From positions 10,608,631 through 10,672,630 of the forward strand of contig JAJEKV010000045.1 in assembly GCA_021234155.1 (NCBI GenBank): DNA of 64,000 bases, in the 5' to 3' direction. The notes beneath the pieces were generated by a model. That model was given only the letters and a program-made list of their open reading frames with translations. It had not been told where the DNA came from and ran no database searches. A program made the position numbers and the translations under genes. The DNA is from Isoetes taiwanensis. Lineage: Eukaryota > Streptophyta > Lycopodiopsida > Isoetales > Isoetaceae. Below are positions 19,195 to 31,821 of this stretch, piece after piece (the stretch's first letter is position 1; each line of letters opens with the position of its first letter).

Positions 19195-19853
19195 TTAATG
19201 CTGGTAATAATTATGTGAACTTGATCTGGACAGATGAAATGGCTCCTCCTCAATTGACAATTCGCCTCCACCAAAAACAGTGCGAAAGTGGACTCGCCAT
19301 GTTGCTAGTTTGGGGACCAGATGCATGTGCATGCATACCAAGTTGGAGTCGCATTTGCATCTCAGCGAGATGTAGTTGCAATTGTTCCTTCCTATCTGCT
19401 CAGCTGCTTCTCTCTTTTGTTGCAACTCCATTACCTTCAAATCTTTTTATATGACGGTGATGCTCATAAGAGCATCAGCGAGAATGGATTTCGCACCTCG
19501 AACTGCTTCATTGTTGCATTTTGATTTAGTCTTCTTTCCCCGAAGACTAGAGCTCCCTTTCTTAGCTGTAGCTCGCGACTCCTTCACATCCTTCTTGGAT
19601 GTTTGTTGACAATCATCAGGAATCTCCTCGTTCTCATCATCAATCACTCATTCGAAAGGAATATGTTGCACTACAAAATAGTTGACTTTGAAATTATGTA
19701 TTGCATAAATAAGTCTTTCTTTTGCCTTTGGTTCTTCAAAAGTTTGAGCCTTCCTGTAGTTTTTTTTTTTTTTTTTCTTTCTTTCTTCCTAGAATCAGCT
19801 GCTTTCATGTTCTTCTTTAATCTGGGTGGCTTCCGGTGGGCAGAGTCATCCAT
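19195..19853 (-). pseudogene. Fragment resembling the C-terminal region of NAM-associated/trihelix-type plant genes
   Basis: The minus strand encodes MDDSAHRKPPRLKKNMKAAD followed by a Lys-rich stretch (19853-19671). A shifted frame follows: MIDDENEEIPDDCQQTSKKD, basic SLRGKKTKSKCNN, RGAKSILADALMSI (19647-19447), then KVMELQQKREAAEQ (near 19440). The Lys-rich tract followed by an ELQQKREAAE helix is typical of the C-terminal domain of transposon-related plant genes. Poly-T at 19757-19776 creates the poly-Lys. Frames are broken, so it is a remnant. Confidence 0.4.
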
Positions 19854-20095
19854 TACTCGGGTTTGAGCTAGGATTACAAGGAACAGTTAAAATTGCAATC
19901 GGAATTGCTTTGATCACACAGAAACACAAGAAATCGAAGGGCGAACAATTTTTTTTTCTAAAAGAGGAAACACTTTGCAATCTCCCTTCGAAAAGCACGA
20001 AGAACGTCCTTTCTGATTGCTACTACCTCCCATAATTTCGAATGGGAGACATGGCTAATCCCAATAATTGCATATCCCAACCAACTCTAATTCAG

Positions 20096-20749
<654 letters not shown>

Positions 20750-22735
20750 TTATCTCCCATGGATAGAATCCAAGGAAGAATTCAGATCAGATGCAGCAGC
20801 ACTTTGTGGAGAAGGAGGAGTTGTTCTAATAGCAAAGGAAAGGAGAGGAGGCAAAGGTTCATCTCCTTTAAGGATATGGCAACACTGTCTCATACTTGGT
20901 CTACATTGAGGGTCATGTTGGCAACACAAGAGTCCTAATGTCAAAACTGCCTTCATTTGGGAATGATCAAAGCAACCATATAACTTGGCATCAGCAATAT
21001 CCATTAAATTGCCTTTTCGCATCATCTGCCATATCCATTCCACCAAAGACATGTTCCTTGATGGATCAACGGCCCTTTTTCCACTGCCAATTTCAAGTAT
21101 CAACACTCCAAAGCTATACACATCCGATTTTTCACCCACCTTACCAGATGTGAACAACTCTGGAGACATGTATCCCAAGGTACCTGCAACCAACGTGACG
21201 CTGTTTGTTGTTTTATCATAATCAATAAGCTTTGCCAATCCAAAATCTCCCAAATGGGGAACGAAATGCTCGTCGAGAAGAACATTGGGTGCTTTCACAT
21301 CTCTGTGAATAATCTTTTGTTCCCATCCTTGGTGCAGAAAAGCAAGTCCCTCTGCAACTCCCAGTGCAATTCCAAATCGATGCTGCCAAGGGAGGATCGA
21401 GGATTCCCCAAAGAGGTGATGATCCAAGCTGCCATTTGGCATATAATCATAAACCAACAATAGCTTCCCTTTCTCGTGGCACCATCCTGTAAGACTCAGC
21501 AAATTCCGATGTCTCAGATGGCTTATCACAGAGAGCTCTGAAAAGTCCCTTTTGCCTTCTGTGTTTTGGGAAAGTACCTTGACAGCTATAATGCTTCCAT
21601 TTGGCATAACTCCTTTGTAAACACTAGCAAATCCTCCCTTTCCCAAGAGCCTTTGACTGCTGAAATTCCCGGTCGCTGTCTTGAGTTGGGCATAAGTGAA
21701 AGTAGTGATTGGCGTGGGCATGATTTGCTCAACTTCCTTCGTTTTACGTTTCCAACATATTAAGACGCCTGCAAAAAATAAAATCAAGGCCACTACGCCA
21801 GCTGAAGCTGATAACACTGGCACAAGCAAGTTTTTCTTCTCTTTTACTAGATTCCTAGAACTAGAATTCGATCCAGGGGTAGGAGGACCGGCAGGAGAAT
21901 GAGGTGGAGGAGCCTCTGTTATGATACTAAAATTCCATGTGTATAGCCTGTGCATTTCAATAAGACCGCCAGTGGCAGCCCCAAATCCAACATACATGGT
22001 GTCCATAATTAAATCCCCCATGTTGTTCATGGACCAAGTGAGTAATGCCCCTTCTGGCTTCACGGTATCTCTTGCTAACCTCACTTCAAGCGTCTTGCTC
22101 ACAGCCCTGTAGTCTATCCAAGCAGTCATCAATGCAGAAAGTCTATCAAATCTTAGCTCGTCTGGCGGAACCACAGTTGCTGTAGGTAGTACACCATTCA
22201 CGGATATTCCAATCCCAGCATTAGCATTGAAAGTATCATCCCTCGGCCAGCTTTGGAACTCTACTGCAAACAAATGATTTGCAGAATCTCCTTTGCTAGA
22301 TCCATTATATAAACTTAACCATGGGTTATCAGGAGGAGGATCTGCCATCTGTGCGGATATGAAGAACCCCAGCCCGTCTCCTGGCCTGCTAGTTACCTTG
22401 ACAAATTGGAATGTGAAGGATGTGCTAAAAGAAACAAGACTAGAATTTAAAGGGTCCAGCAAGTGCAGGGGATGGGCGTAGAATAGGCGCCCATGACTAA
22501 AGGACTGATTAGCATTTACTTCGATATAATCTGTATATTGGGATGCATCCCCACGCAGTGCGATTGAAGGGTTCAGATGGTTAGAATCCAAGATGAAAGA
22601 GAAGCTCTGATTTCCGGCTACTGCACCATGAATGCTGAGCATATGAAGAATGATAAAAAACTTAAGGATGCCAAGGCCCGAACACACCAAATATGCATGG
22701 AGATAAGAAGGGAGCTCAAAAAGTGAATGAAGCAT
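20750..22735 (-). CDS. L-type lectin receptor-like kinase, intact
   Basis: Single-exon 661-residue membrane protein, the usual size for the family. Residues 1-40: hydrophobic signal region. Residues 42-270: legume-lectin beta-sandwich (NQSFSFILDSN ... SFTFQFV, GDGLGFFI, HLFAVEF, LYTWNFS). Residues 271-300: Pro/Ser linker. Residues 304-327: transmembrane helix followed by CWKRK. Residues 360-625: kinase with GKGGFASV (365-372), ATP Lys386, HRDVKAPNVLL (RD type, 477-487), DFGLAK (497-502) and APE-like SPE (524-526). It should sit in the plasma membrane and couple an extracellular lectin to Ser/Thr kinase signalling, in plants often defence or development. Oddity: the lectin metal-site motif VEFD is VEFQ here (161), with DDTFNANAG in place of the usual D-N-NHVG, so Ca/Mn-dependent sugar binding may be lost. 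All catalytic kinase residues are present. Confidence 0.95.
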   Translation of the reverse strand: MLHSLFELPSYLHAYLVCSGLGILKFFIILHMLSIHGAVAGNQSFSFILDSNHLNPSIALRGDASQYTDYIEVNANQSFSHGRLFYAHPLHLLDPLNSSLVSFSTSFTFQFVKVTSRPGDGLGFFISAQMADPPPDNPWLSLYNGSSKGDSANHLFAVEFQSWPRDDTFNANAGIGISVNGVLPTATVVPPDELRFDRLSALMTAWIDYRAVSKTLEVRLARDTVKPEGALLTWSMNNMGDLIMDTMYVGFGAATGGLIEMHRLYTWNFSIITEAPPPHSPAGPPTPGSNSSSRNLVKEKKNLLVPVLSASAGVVALILFFAGVLICWKRKTKEVEQIMPTPITTFTYAQLKTATGNFSSQRLLGKGGFASVYKGVMPNGSIIAVKVLSQNTEGKRDFSELSVISHLRHRNLLSLTGWCHEKGKLLLVYDYMPNGSLDHHLFGESSILPWQHRFGIALGVAEGLAFLHQGWEQKIIHRDVKAPNVLLDEHFVPHLGDFGLAKLIDYDKTTNSVTLVAGTLGYMSPELFTSGKVGEKSDVYSFGVLILEIGSGKRAVDPSRNMSLVEWIWQMMRKGNLMDIADAKLYGCFDHSQMKAVLTLGLLCCQHDPQCRPSMRQCCHILKGDEPLPPLLSFAIRTTPPSPQSAAASDLNSSLDSIHGR

Positions 22736-22771
22736 CCTGCTTCTTGGCAGGGGATTGTGGTACCGGGGATT

Positions 22772-22790
22772 GTGGCGGCCTTATAAAAAC
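22772..22790 (-). promoter_or_regulatory. Possible TATA box for the lectin receptor kinase
   Basis: Minus-strand TTTTTATAAGG lies about 40-50 bp upstream of the ATG at 22735. That would leave a very short leader, so the real start site may be elsewhere. Confidence 0.4.
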
Positions 22791-22870
22791 TAGCACTAGG
22801 CTAAGGCAGGCTTGGGGCAGGGGATGGGAGAGAAAAGAAGGGTTTTTTATTTGAGCAGATGATAACCTAT

Positions 22871-24286
22871 AGGGGAGGGTGCCCACTATCAATGCATTGC
22901 CCAGCTATTGCGCGGCTCAATTCTGCACTCTTGCCGAGTGATTCTGCAGCCTATTCCCTTGTTATGTGGAACCGTAACTGCGAACGGATTCCGGACTGGC
23001 AGGGGCAGCTGGCTACTGCCAGCAGCCGGTAGCCAGCTGCCCATGCCAGTCCGGAATCCATGAGCAGTTACGGTTCCACGACGTCAAGGAAAGGCATACA
23101 GAGTAATACAGTTTTCTTTTAGATCTGAAGCTATGGCGTCCACGAAGTCGAAGCTGAGGCATCCAGAAAAGATATCTTTGGTGAGGCATCCAGAAAATAC
23201 ATCTTCAGCAAAGCTCCATTGGTCTTGAATGGGCTGCCTTCCGGCTGCTCCGTTGAATGAGCTCCCTTCCGGCTGCAACGAACCAGCTACAACAGGTCAT
23301 GCCAGAATGGTGTAGCTACATTCCATTCTTGGATAGGAGGTTGCACGCGGCAGTCAGCCATTGGCTCTCAAACCAACTTTCCTTGACGTATTGCGCATAC
23401 CCGCAACTGTGTGTAACTTTCTCTACCAATGTCAGATTGACACGTGGATTAGTGAATCTTAACCTATCTTGAAAGGCTTTCGTATGATATGCATGTGCCT
23501 TGCTGTCTCTTCTGGATTCACTGGAGGCAATCAATGGGCACTTCGTGGGGGATGACTGGGCATTTGGTGCGGGGAGGTGGCCACGCAAGGGACCCAACTT
23601 CAACATCTTGTAACTTTTTGTCATCTTATCCAAACAGGCTAAAATTTTGATCAACACAAAGCTTAGGATTTGATCTTTTCAATCGATGGCTTATTTGTGT
23701 TGGTTTGATGCATAAATCACGACATATAGAGGTTTAAACTTTAAGTGCGGGATTAAGGGGCACAAAGAAGATACTTTGAATATGGATGTTGTGGAATGCG
23801 TGGTCAGAAGAAGAGGTAAATCCCAACTAAAAGACGTAGGGAGGGTGCCCACTAATAAAGTTTAAACCTCTGTAAGTAGTGATTTATGCATCAAACCAAT
23901 ACATTTGAGGCATCACTGGAAAGATCAGATCCTAACCTTTTTGATGATCAAAATTTTAGCCCATTTGGATAAGCTAACAAGAAGTTACAAGGTGTCGAAT
24001 TTGGGTCCCTTGCCTGCCCACCCTGTGCACCAAATGCCCAGTCATCGCGCACGAAGTGCCCATTTGATTGCTTTCAACGAATCCGGAAGAGATTGCAAGA
24101 CAGATGCACATCATATGAAAGCCCTTCAAGAGAGGTTTAAGATGCATTAAGCCACGTGTCAAACACACAGTTGCAGGGCAGGGTAGGCGCAATATAGGGG
24201 GATATGGCTGCGGGATCAGTGGGCAAGAGTGCGGAATTGAGCTGCGCAAAAGCTGGGCACTGCGCTGATGGTGGACACCCTCCCCT
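22871..24286. mobile_element. Foldback DNA element with long inverted arms
   Basis: Left end AGGGGAGGGTGCCCACTATC and right end GATGGTGGACACCCTCCCCT are inverted copies. The arms continue with matching GCCCAGCTATTGCGC / GCGCAAAAGCTGGGC and CACTCTTGCC / GGCAAGAGTG, and then 23400-23750 pairs with 23850-24180 over about 330 bp of imperfect complementarity. The loop is only about 100 bp (23750-23855). The left arm is longer by about 430 bp because another element is inserted (22957-23392). No transposase; non-autonomous. Confidence 0.8.
22966..23079. mobile_element. Nested 114-bp hairpin element
   Basis: GTGGAACCGTAACTGC at the left pairs with GCAGTTACGGTTCCAC at the right. The stem continues through GATTCCGGACTGGCA / TGCCAGTCCGGAATC and GGCAGCTGGCTACTGCC / GGTAGCCAGCTGCC, so almost the whole segment forms one stem. 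It lies inside the left arm of the larger foldback element. Confidence 0.85.
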
Positions 24287-25091
24287 AGTCGATCATAATC
24301 ATTGGAACAAGCAAAGATGAGTAAAAATGAGCCCTTGTATTGGGTTCAATTAAACCCATCATAGTTGAAATATAAATTATATAGCAGGGAAGGGTGGGTA
24401 AGGGAAGTATGCATGCTTAACCATTAGAAATCTTAGCATGAGGATAAAATATAATGCCCTTGTGGCTATTTAACTTGTCAAAATGTGTGTCTATTAAGAG
24501 GCACAAAGGCATGGCAGGAGACTTTTGATAAAGTCTTGCTTACTAGACATTATATGGACAAAGGCATGCCAAGAGGCTTTTGACAAAGTCTTGCTTACTA
24601 GACTTTGTATGGAGTTGTTGTAGCATCGTAATTGAATGCTATTAATTATGCATTTGAAAATGCAATTGTTGTTGTCTTCGAATTAGGTAATAACATCGTC
24701 CTAAATATTGCAAAGATGATTTTTGCGCAAGGGACCAAAAATCAAATGTGAATATTAGTAGCCTGTTTAAATACATGATCCAAAACTAATTTAAATAGTT
24801 GAGGTTTATTTGTTGAAATAATTGGGTTTGAGATTTGATTGTTACAAGTGCTTCAATTTTAACTTACGTACCATGTTCCCTCACAACTTTGAGAGGCACA
24901 ATGTTTTTCACGGAGTAACCTAGAACCTGAGGATTTTCAGTTGATAAGTTTCAACACTTTTGTTACATTGTCTAGATATATTTATATTCCAAGCAAATGA
25001 AGGTGCATGTAAGGATAGTTTATTATTCCAATAAAGATATGAGTAAAGATAGTTTCTCTTATAAGAGAGCATTAGTTTGTAAGAAACTATA
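24287..25091. other. Intergenic, short direct repeats only
   Basis: No gene. A phrase ACAAAGGCATG(G/C)CA...GAG(A/G)CTTTTGA(T/C)AAAGTCTTGCTTACTAGAC is repeated at about 24503 and 24554. Otherwise AT-rich. Confidence 0.4.
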
Positions 25092-25400
25092 CTTTTTTTT
25101 TTTTTTTTTTTTTGAAGGAACGGAACTGGTTTTTTATTCATATGATAGGAAGAATTACATCAACGATCCCACATGGATCTTATAGGAAGTATTTCTGCAC
25201 ATATATGAAAAGTACAAAATATAATGTTTCAACTTTCATAGAGGACTACTACAGGAGAAGCCTCAACATCTTCACCCTCCATGAACTGAAACTTATTGAA
25301 TTGAGCAGCAATAAAACCAAAGAGATATCAGATAGAGGTCACAGAAGCTTTCAGTATCCTCTGAATCAAGATGAAAGGGTCACCCTGTTGTGGCCATAAA
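25092..25400 (-). mobile_element. Poly(A)-tailed retroposed 3' end (LINE-like)
   Basis: The plus strand has about 20 T's at 25092-25112. Read on the minus strand, a sequence ending CATATGAATAAAAAACCAG ... TTCCTTC runs into the A tail, with AATAAA about 25 bp before it. The end TTCCTTC-An resembles the end of the LINE at 30.7 kb (GTTCTTC-An). A 5'-truncated LINE or processed pseudogene; upstream extent uncertain. Confidence 0.5.
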
Positions 25401-26929
25401 TCGCTAATAATTTTATTTTCAATGTACAATGTTTTGCTAGTGAAGTTGTGTACATCTTAGACCATAGACCAATATCAATTATGGATTTCAATTAAAAGTG
25501 GTTTTCAAACCAAGTTATATTTTACTTTTCTTCCAAATCAATGATGTTTCACATAATAAAATGCCTCAAACCTTATGAGGTGATTGCTCATGGTTTTGTT
25601 ATTAAGATAGACTATGTTTTTTTGTTGTGTTTAGGACAATGTTGTGTTTAGGACAATGCAATTGTTGTTGGCATGAGATTCTCATATAGGAATATGTATA
25701 GCTTAGGAAGCTCAAGGATTCGAACCCTGGTATTTCCGTTTTTTCCACCAGCAAAGATAATACTTTCCGTATTTAAATAGAAAGGATAAATTACTGTTTG
25801 CTGCTATTTTCTTTTGTTGTTAAACAAAATCGGGCAGATGTTATAAATTTTATTGTTTTCCATTTCCGCTTGTTGTTAAACAAAATGAGGCAGAAGATAG
25901 AGAGCTTTGGAGTTAGAAACAACTCCATTGATAAGTGCATGTACTGCCTTACCTCGTTTGAAAATCATATTTTTATATCTTGCTTCTAATGGCTGACTTG
26001 GAAGCCAAGTACCATTCAAGTTTGCTTTGTCATGCAAACATTCATCCTGCTTCCAGAAAAGAAAATGAGTGTCAATGTCCAAAATAATTGCTTTGTTGTC
26101 TTAACAACAATGTGAAATATAAAATCAGAAAACAAGAAGATTCAAACAAATAATATCACCTGCATTTGTTGTGGTTTGGAGCAGAAGGATAGAACGCTAG
26201 TAAAAAAAAGAAATGCCCCGCCAAGACTCCTTTTTTTGCAATTTAACAACAAACTAGAGAAAAGACCGGTTAGCCATAATTCTTGAATATGGATCGGTCT
26301 TATAGGCATTCTAAGCTACTTGAGAAACATGTGGGTTTTGTATGGAGAATAGCCAAGTCATAGTTGATCTAGGTGGTGACAAAAAAAGATGTCTCGAAAT
26401 GTAAAAGCGTGAAGGAGCAATTTCTATGACTGTATAACTTGCCAAGGTTACGGTCACCAACCTAGATATTTGGATCTCCGGACACGTTTCTTCCCTAAAT
26501 CGAGAATCTAGAGTTGCATATGTTTGTATTAATCATGTAAAATGCAAGAGGAATTTACCGGCTAGTATCTTCGAGTTCCATGTCCACCTTCGGACTTCAA
26601 ATGCTCCTCGGGAGGGAATCCATTTTCTATAAGTAGAGATCGCTCCAAACATTGAAATCCTTTGTAAAAATGATGGAATGAAGATGAAGAAGCTTATCTC
26701 CATCGCCCTCCACTCAAAACATTACCACAGGTGCCGCTTCCCTCTTACTCGATTGTTAAATTTGAATAACACAATCTAACCACGAGAACAACAACAAAAA
26801 TAGGCACAAGGATACTAGTGATATTAGTGAGCATAACATGGACCAGGCCTTGGTATTATATAAGCCCGAGGCCGAGGTAAAAGTTGGAAAAGCCTCACCA
26901 AAAAAGGAGGAAGAAGAAATCCAAAATAC
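25401..26929. other. Intergenic, no gene seen
   Basis: AT-rich. TTGTTGTTAAACAAAAT(C/G)(G/A)GGCAGA is repeated at about 25815 and 25872 (a 57-bp diverged tandem pair). The last 200 bp may be 5' leader of the LINE. Confidence 0.35.
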
Positions 26930-27690
26930 CTCATGCTTAAGATCATGTCTTGGAATGTGAGAGGAACACGTTCATCTCCTCAAAAGCAGCGAGAGGTTGG
27001 CTAATTTAATTAAACACATTAATCCGGATATTTTATGTATTCAAAGAGCATAAATGTGATAGAGCGGGGTTGTTCCAATGATGAATTTGTTTGGGAAGCA
27101 AACTTCTGCTATAATAAGTACTTGAGGCAAGGCTCGAGGGTGGTACAATGATAGCACGGAGTATGGATGTTCATGTCACATTCTGACAAAAGATAAATTT
27201 GGAAGGTGGGCGGTCATTAAATGGAAGCAAGGACTTCAAGAATGTGGTATCATTAATGTATATGCATCTAATATTCCTTTTATGGGCTTCTTTATGTAAT
27301 AAAATACCAAAATGGGGAGAAAATGTGGCTTTGCTTTTAGTAGGGGATTTCAATATGGTCGAATCAGCACAAGGCAGATTAGGTGGTGGGCCAGATTTAA
27401 GCGGCTTTGAGCGGCGGTGATGGCGAAGTTACTCTTTCAACATGGGTTTATGGAAGTTGATGGAGATTCATCTTTTACTTGGACTAATAAAGTGGGTTGG
27501 CCGGATTGTCCTGGGCTCGTCATGATCGAATGTATGCAAATCGTGTGCTTTGTGATATATGTCCACGGTTATGGAGGCTTAATTATTTGGCACAAGCAGT
27601 CTCGGACCATAATCCTCAAATTCTTGAAAATCGTGAACTTACTCATAGTCGACAAAAGAGAAAAACGGTAAATTGAATACTAGATGGTTG
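26930..27690 (+). pseudogene. LINE 1: endonuclease domain remains
   Basis: MSWNVRGT near 26946 is the start of an L1-type apurinic-like endonuclease. LLVGDFNMVE follows at about 27337-27366, and a GFMEVDGDSSFTWTN segment at about 27440. Frames shift repeatedly and stops are frequent, so it is inactive. Confidence 0.75.
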
Positions 27691-29391
27691 CCTAATGAGG
27701 AGTTTGAAGCAGGATGTCAGGAGGCTTGGCAAAAGGCTTCATCTCAACAACATGGTATGCGAAGAATTGTTGAGGCTTTGGCAAATGTCAAGATTTTTGC
27801 GAAAAGGTGGGGAGCACAATGAGTTCGTGAAGAAAAAGAGACATTAAGTAAGTTATATGTTGAACTAGAGGAGCTTAAGAAAGTGGGTACGGACTCTTTT
27901 AGATTGCAACAGGTTATTGATGCTATTCGTGGTCTTGAAGTGGCCCAAATTCAATCAGCACGAGTTAAATCTGGATTAACCTGGCTGAAAGATGGAGATC
28001 GTTGTAATAAGCTGTTTTTTAGAGCTTCAAAGCAGAAGAGGTACGCAGCTACTATGCACTCTTTATCTCTGCTGGATTGGGAGAGTAATGATAGAGCCAA
28101 ATGAGATTAAGCAGTCCCTTACTCAATACTTTGAAACTTTTTTTAAGGTCAAACACTTGCCTCATGAAGATGTAATGTAGGATATTGTGCTTTCTAAGGT
28201 TCATGCAATTCTTTCACAAGAGGAATCTCAATTGTTAGAGGCCCCACTGTCCATGTCTGAATTGCGAGCAGCAACATTTGAGTTGGCTTCAGATAAATGT
28301 CCAGGTATGGATTTTATCCCTGTAGAATTTTTTAAAAGGTATTGGGAATGGACGTCAGTAAGCATTATGGAGGCATACAAAAATTTGTGTACTTCACATC
28401 AATTTGATAGGATTTTGAATAGGGGTTCGATTTCTCTTATTCCTAAAGTGAAAGAACCTGTGAGCATTCATGATTGGCGCCCAATAACTCTTCTATCTAC
28501 TATCTATAAAATTATTGCAAAAGCCTATGCAGAAAGACTTAAACAGGTTTTGGGATTGAGATTAGATGCGGCTCAGCCAGGCTTTCTTCCAGGTCGGCAA
28601 ATTTTTCATAATATAGTGGCAGCATATGAAGGAGTTCATTGGGCCCAATGTTCAGGTCAAAATCTTCTATATTTAAAATTGGATTTTGCTAAAGCTTATG
28701 ATAGTGTGAAGTGGAGTTTCTTGGATGCTATGCTTTTGAAATTGGGATTTGGGTCTGGTTTCCGATCTATAATGCATAAAATGTTGATTTCTGCTAAGGG
28801 GGTAGTACTGTATCATGGAGAACCATTGGTGCTTTTTCCAATTGAACGTGGAATAAGGCAAGGTTGCCCTTTAGCTCCTTTTGTTTACTATAGTGGCGAA
28901 GGACTTCACTTAACTATTGCATGAATTTGAAAAGGATGGTTTGGTAAAGGGATTATTATTGGTGGAAGGTGGCGAGGTTTTGGTTAATCGGTTCATGAGG
29001 CGATACCTTCTTGCTAGTGGATGGTGAAGAGAATAATGTGCAGATAATCAAAAAGATTTTGGATATATTTTCAATTGCATCTGGTTGTCTCCTTAATTGG
29101 GCTAAGTGTAGTGCTTTATGGGTGGGGAAGGAAGCAGTTCCGCATTTTTTATATGAGTATGCCTGGAAGGTTGTTGTACCATCTGCAAAGACAAAGCTTC
29201 TAGGAGTCCCCTTTGGTCTAGATATTGACATGAATGAAGCATGGGATGAAATTATCTTAAATTTACAAAGGCAACTGATTTGGTGGAGAGGTTCAAAGTT
29301 ATCCTTGGCAGGTAGAATTCAAGTAGCTAAGTCTCAATTATTGAACAATGCATATTTATTTGGTTTAGGTTCTATTGGCTCCGGCTTCTAA
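27691..29391 (+). pseudogene. LINE 1: reverse transcriptase region
   Basis: From 28187 a long frame encodes SDKCPGMDFIPVEFFKRYW, LIPKVKEP...DWRPITLLSTIYKI, LDFAKAYDSVKWSFLDAML and RGIRQGCPLAP (about 28848-28878), the ordered non-LTR RT blocks. It then shifts frame near 28885. The YADD-equivalent near 29000 reads FMRR-Y instead of F-DD, so the catalytic pair is destroyed. GCLLNWAKCSALWVG follows at about 29080-29130 in the next frame. Confidence 0.85.
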
Positions 29392-30722
29392 GTTTGCGAG
29401 AGATAAAAAAGATTGTAAGAGATTTTTTGCGGTAATGCGATCAAGGAGGCCTTTGTGAAGGTGGCATGGAAGAAATGTATATTGTTTAAACAACAAGAAG
29501 GACTTGGTATAAGCTATTGTTCAGTTTGTTGAAGGATGATTGTGCATCACCAGGTATGAAGTTACTTAAACAATCAGTAAAGAAGTGTATGGTTTTTCAT
29601 AAGCGAGGTGTGAGAATTGAGCTTCCTTGGGCATTGTTATATCCATTGAAAGCTTATTCACATGCCTCTCCAGTACTGAAAGGCTTGCTTCGGGCCTGGA
29701 AGGTAGTCCCGCAGGTGATTACATTTGATTGGGAAGCTTGTCTCCAGGCATCTTCCCCCTTTCTGTGGTTGCCTTTGTATACCCATGGACAACTACACCC
29801 AGTTGTAGAATTTATGCATGCGCATTCCCAAGCGAGGTGGAGGAGAGCAGGTATTATTTCTATTGAACAATGGTATTTTGGTATTGACATTGCTCCTTGG
29901 CAATGGTTTCAGGAGACATATGGGTTGTTGGATAAAGATATCAGTATATGGGCTTATGTAGCAAGTGCTCTTCCTCTAATTAAGAAGGTGGGTAACAAGA
30001 GATCTTTGGAACTTTGTTCAAGGTATTAAAGAAAGGCAAGCTAGTAAGTTCATGCTCTGGATTGCTTACCTCCTCAAGTACTTTATCACCTTCTCGAAAA
30101 TGGCACTTACAGACTTTGCCTTCTCAATGGCAATCTATCTGGAACCTTGTTTGGTCTAAATATAATCCTCCAAAGGTAAATGTTCTACTTTGGCAGGTGA
30201 TTCATCGCTCATTGAGAGTTAATGAGATGGTTCATCGCTTTAAGCCGGGAGTAAGCCCACTTTGCCCAATGTGTGAGCGGTGCATTGAAACATTGGAGCA
30301 CTGTTTATATTTGTGTGCAGAGCTGAGTAGTCTTAGGTCCTGGCTGCATTCTCTTTTTGGAGTATTTTTGGATAGTCGGCACTTTCTTTTGGGTATTTAT
30401 CCAAATCGATTGGGACGCTTCTAAAAAGGATTGCATTTCACATGACAAAGTCTTGGCTAATATGGAGTGTATGGAAGCGAAGGCGATGAAAGGTCTTTTA
30501 TGATAAGCGTATTTTTTCTCAGGTGGTGCTTCAAGAAATTCGTAAGAAGTTGTATAATTGCTTTCAGATCTCCAATTGGTCTGATCGTATTAAAATTCCA
30601 TTATGGAGTGATCATCTAAAAGTGATTGATGCTTCAGGGACATTTCTTACTTCTGAAAGTACTTTGTAATATTTTGAGTGTATAATATGAAGTAAAACAC
30701 GTTCTTCAAAAAAAAAAAAAAA
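29392..30722 (+). pseudogene. LINE 1: C-terminal RT-zinc region and poly(A) tail
   Basis: 29517-30029 encodes the thumb/connection region. 30014-30424 contains LWQVIHRSLRVNEMVHRF and CPMCERCIETLEHCLYLC, the zf-RVT zinc-binding motif of plant LINEs. The element ends in about 15 A's at 30708-30722, which fixes its 3' end and strand. Confidence 0.85.
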
Positions 30723-31821
30723 CAAGAAAACATATGATATCAGAGTGACCTGTGCAACGGACTTACCAGTCTATACAACGGAACTTACCATAGCAGGATA
30801 TGTAGATCGCTTCAACAAACAGCCATTGAAGCATCTGATAAGCCACATCGATAGAAAAGCCACAATGCGGCATAGAAGGAAGAGCGGCATCATATGAGCA
30901 ACACAAAATAAAAACCTGGATGAGGAACGAGGTTTTGAGTTACAAATGAATATCCAAATGACTCAGCATTTATCTCTGTGGTATGGTAATGCTTAAATCA
31001 CTGTAAGAAATCTGAGTTTATTATGCATTTGAGACATACTAGTTTAAGCATTCTGATGCCTATTATTTCAGGTTTTCTGATTCTTTATAAAAGCCCTCCA
31101 TATTGACCAGCATTCCTGAGTAATGAGTTCACTCTGCATTATGATAGAGCTACATCAATTTCTGCATCAATGAGATGCAATCCTTTTCATATTTGGATGG
31201 GTAAGTTTCTAAGATAAAGCATGCATGCATGGCATTGTCGGATTTGGTCCCGCCTTTTCCAACATGCGAACCTAATGTAGATATGGATCGTTTTTGTAGC
31301 TCATGCTGTAAGGAATACAACGATCCAAAATGCTAGTTGATGAAAATGCTGGAAAAGTACCTGATGCAGATGATCCATACATGCGAACTTCCTGAGCTAT
31401 GAAGTTATGGTGGCATTTTTAGCCATAACTTGTTGAAGAAAGAAGTTAGGATTTGCAATAAAGATTCGATGGTTGTCCAATGCCAAACCGTTGGTGGTTT
31501 CCCACAAGAAAAGACATAAAGTCAGATTTGTGAGGCTTTATGTAGCCACTGCTTCTTAAATTGGCTGCATAAGAGCTTAAAGCTAAGGTTTAGCTTCCTA
31601 TGATAGGCTAGTAAATAAGTACACATGGTCTGCTATGTACAATATTACTAACTTAATATTGATGCCATGCTCCTACGTGATATGTTGTGATGGTGCTCTT
31701 GGAACTTCTGTATCTATTTTCTGAAGCAGATGGGAACTATGCTATTAGCAATCCATGCATCTTAAGATTGGGAAACATCTTCTACTGGAATGGGCAAGAT
31801 TGAAAGCTTTGCACATGCAAT
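30723..31821. other. Intergenic, no gene seen
   Basis: AT-rich unique-looking sequence with many stops in all frames; no repeat or structure recognised. Confidence 0.35.
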
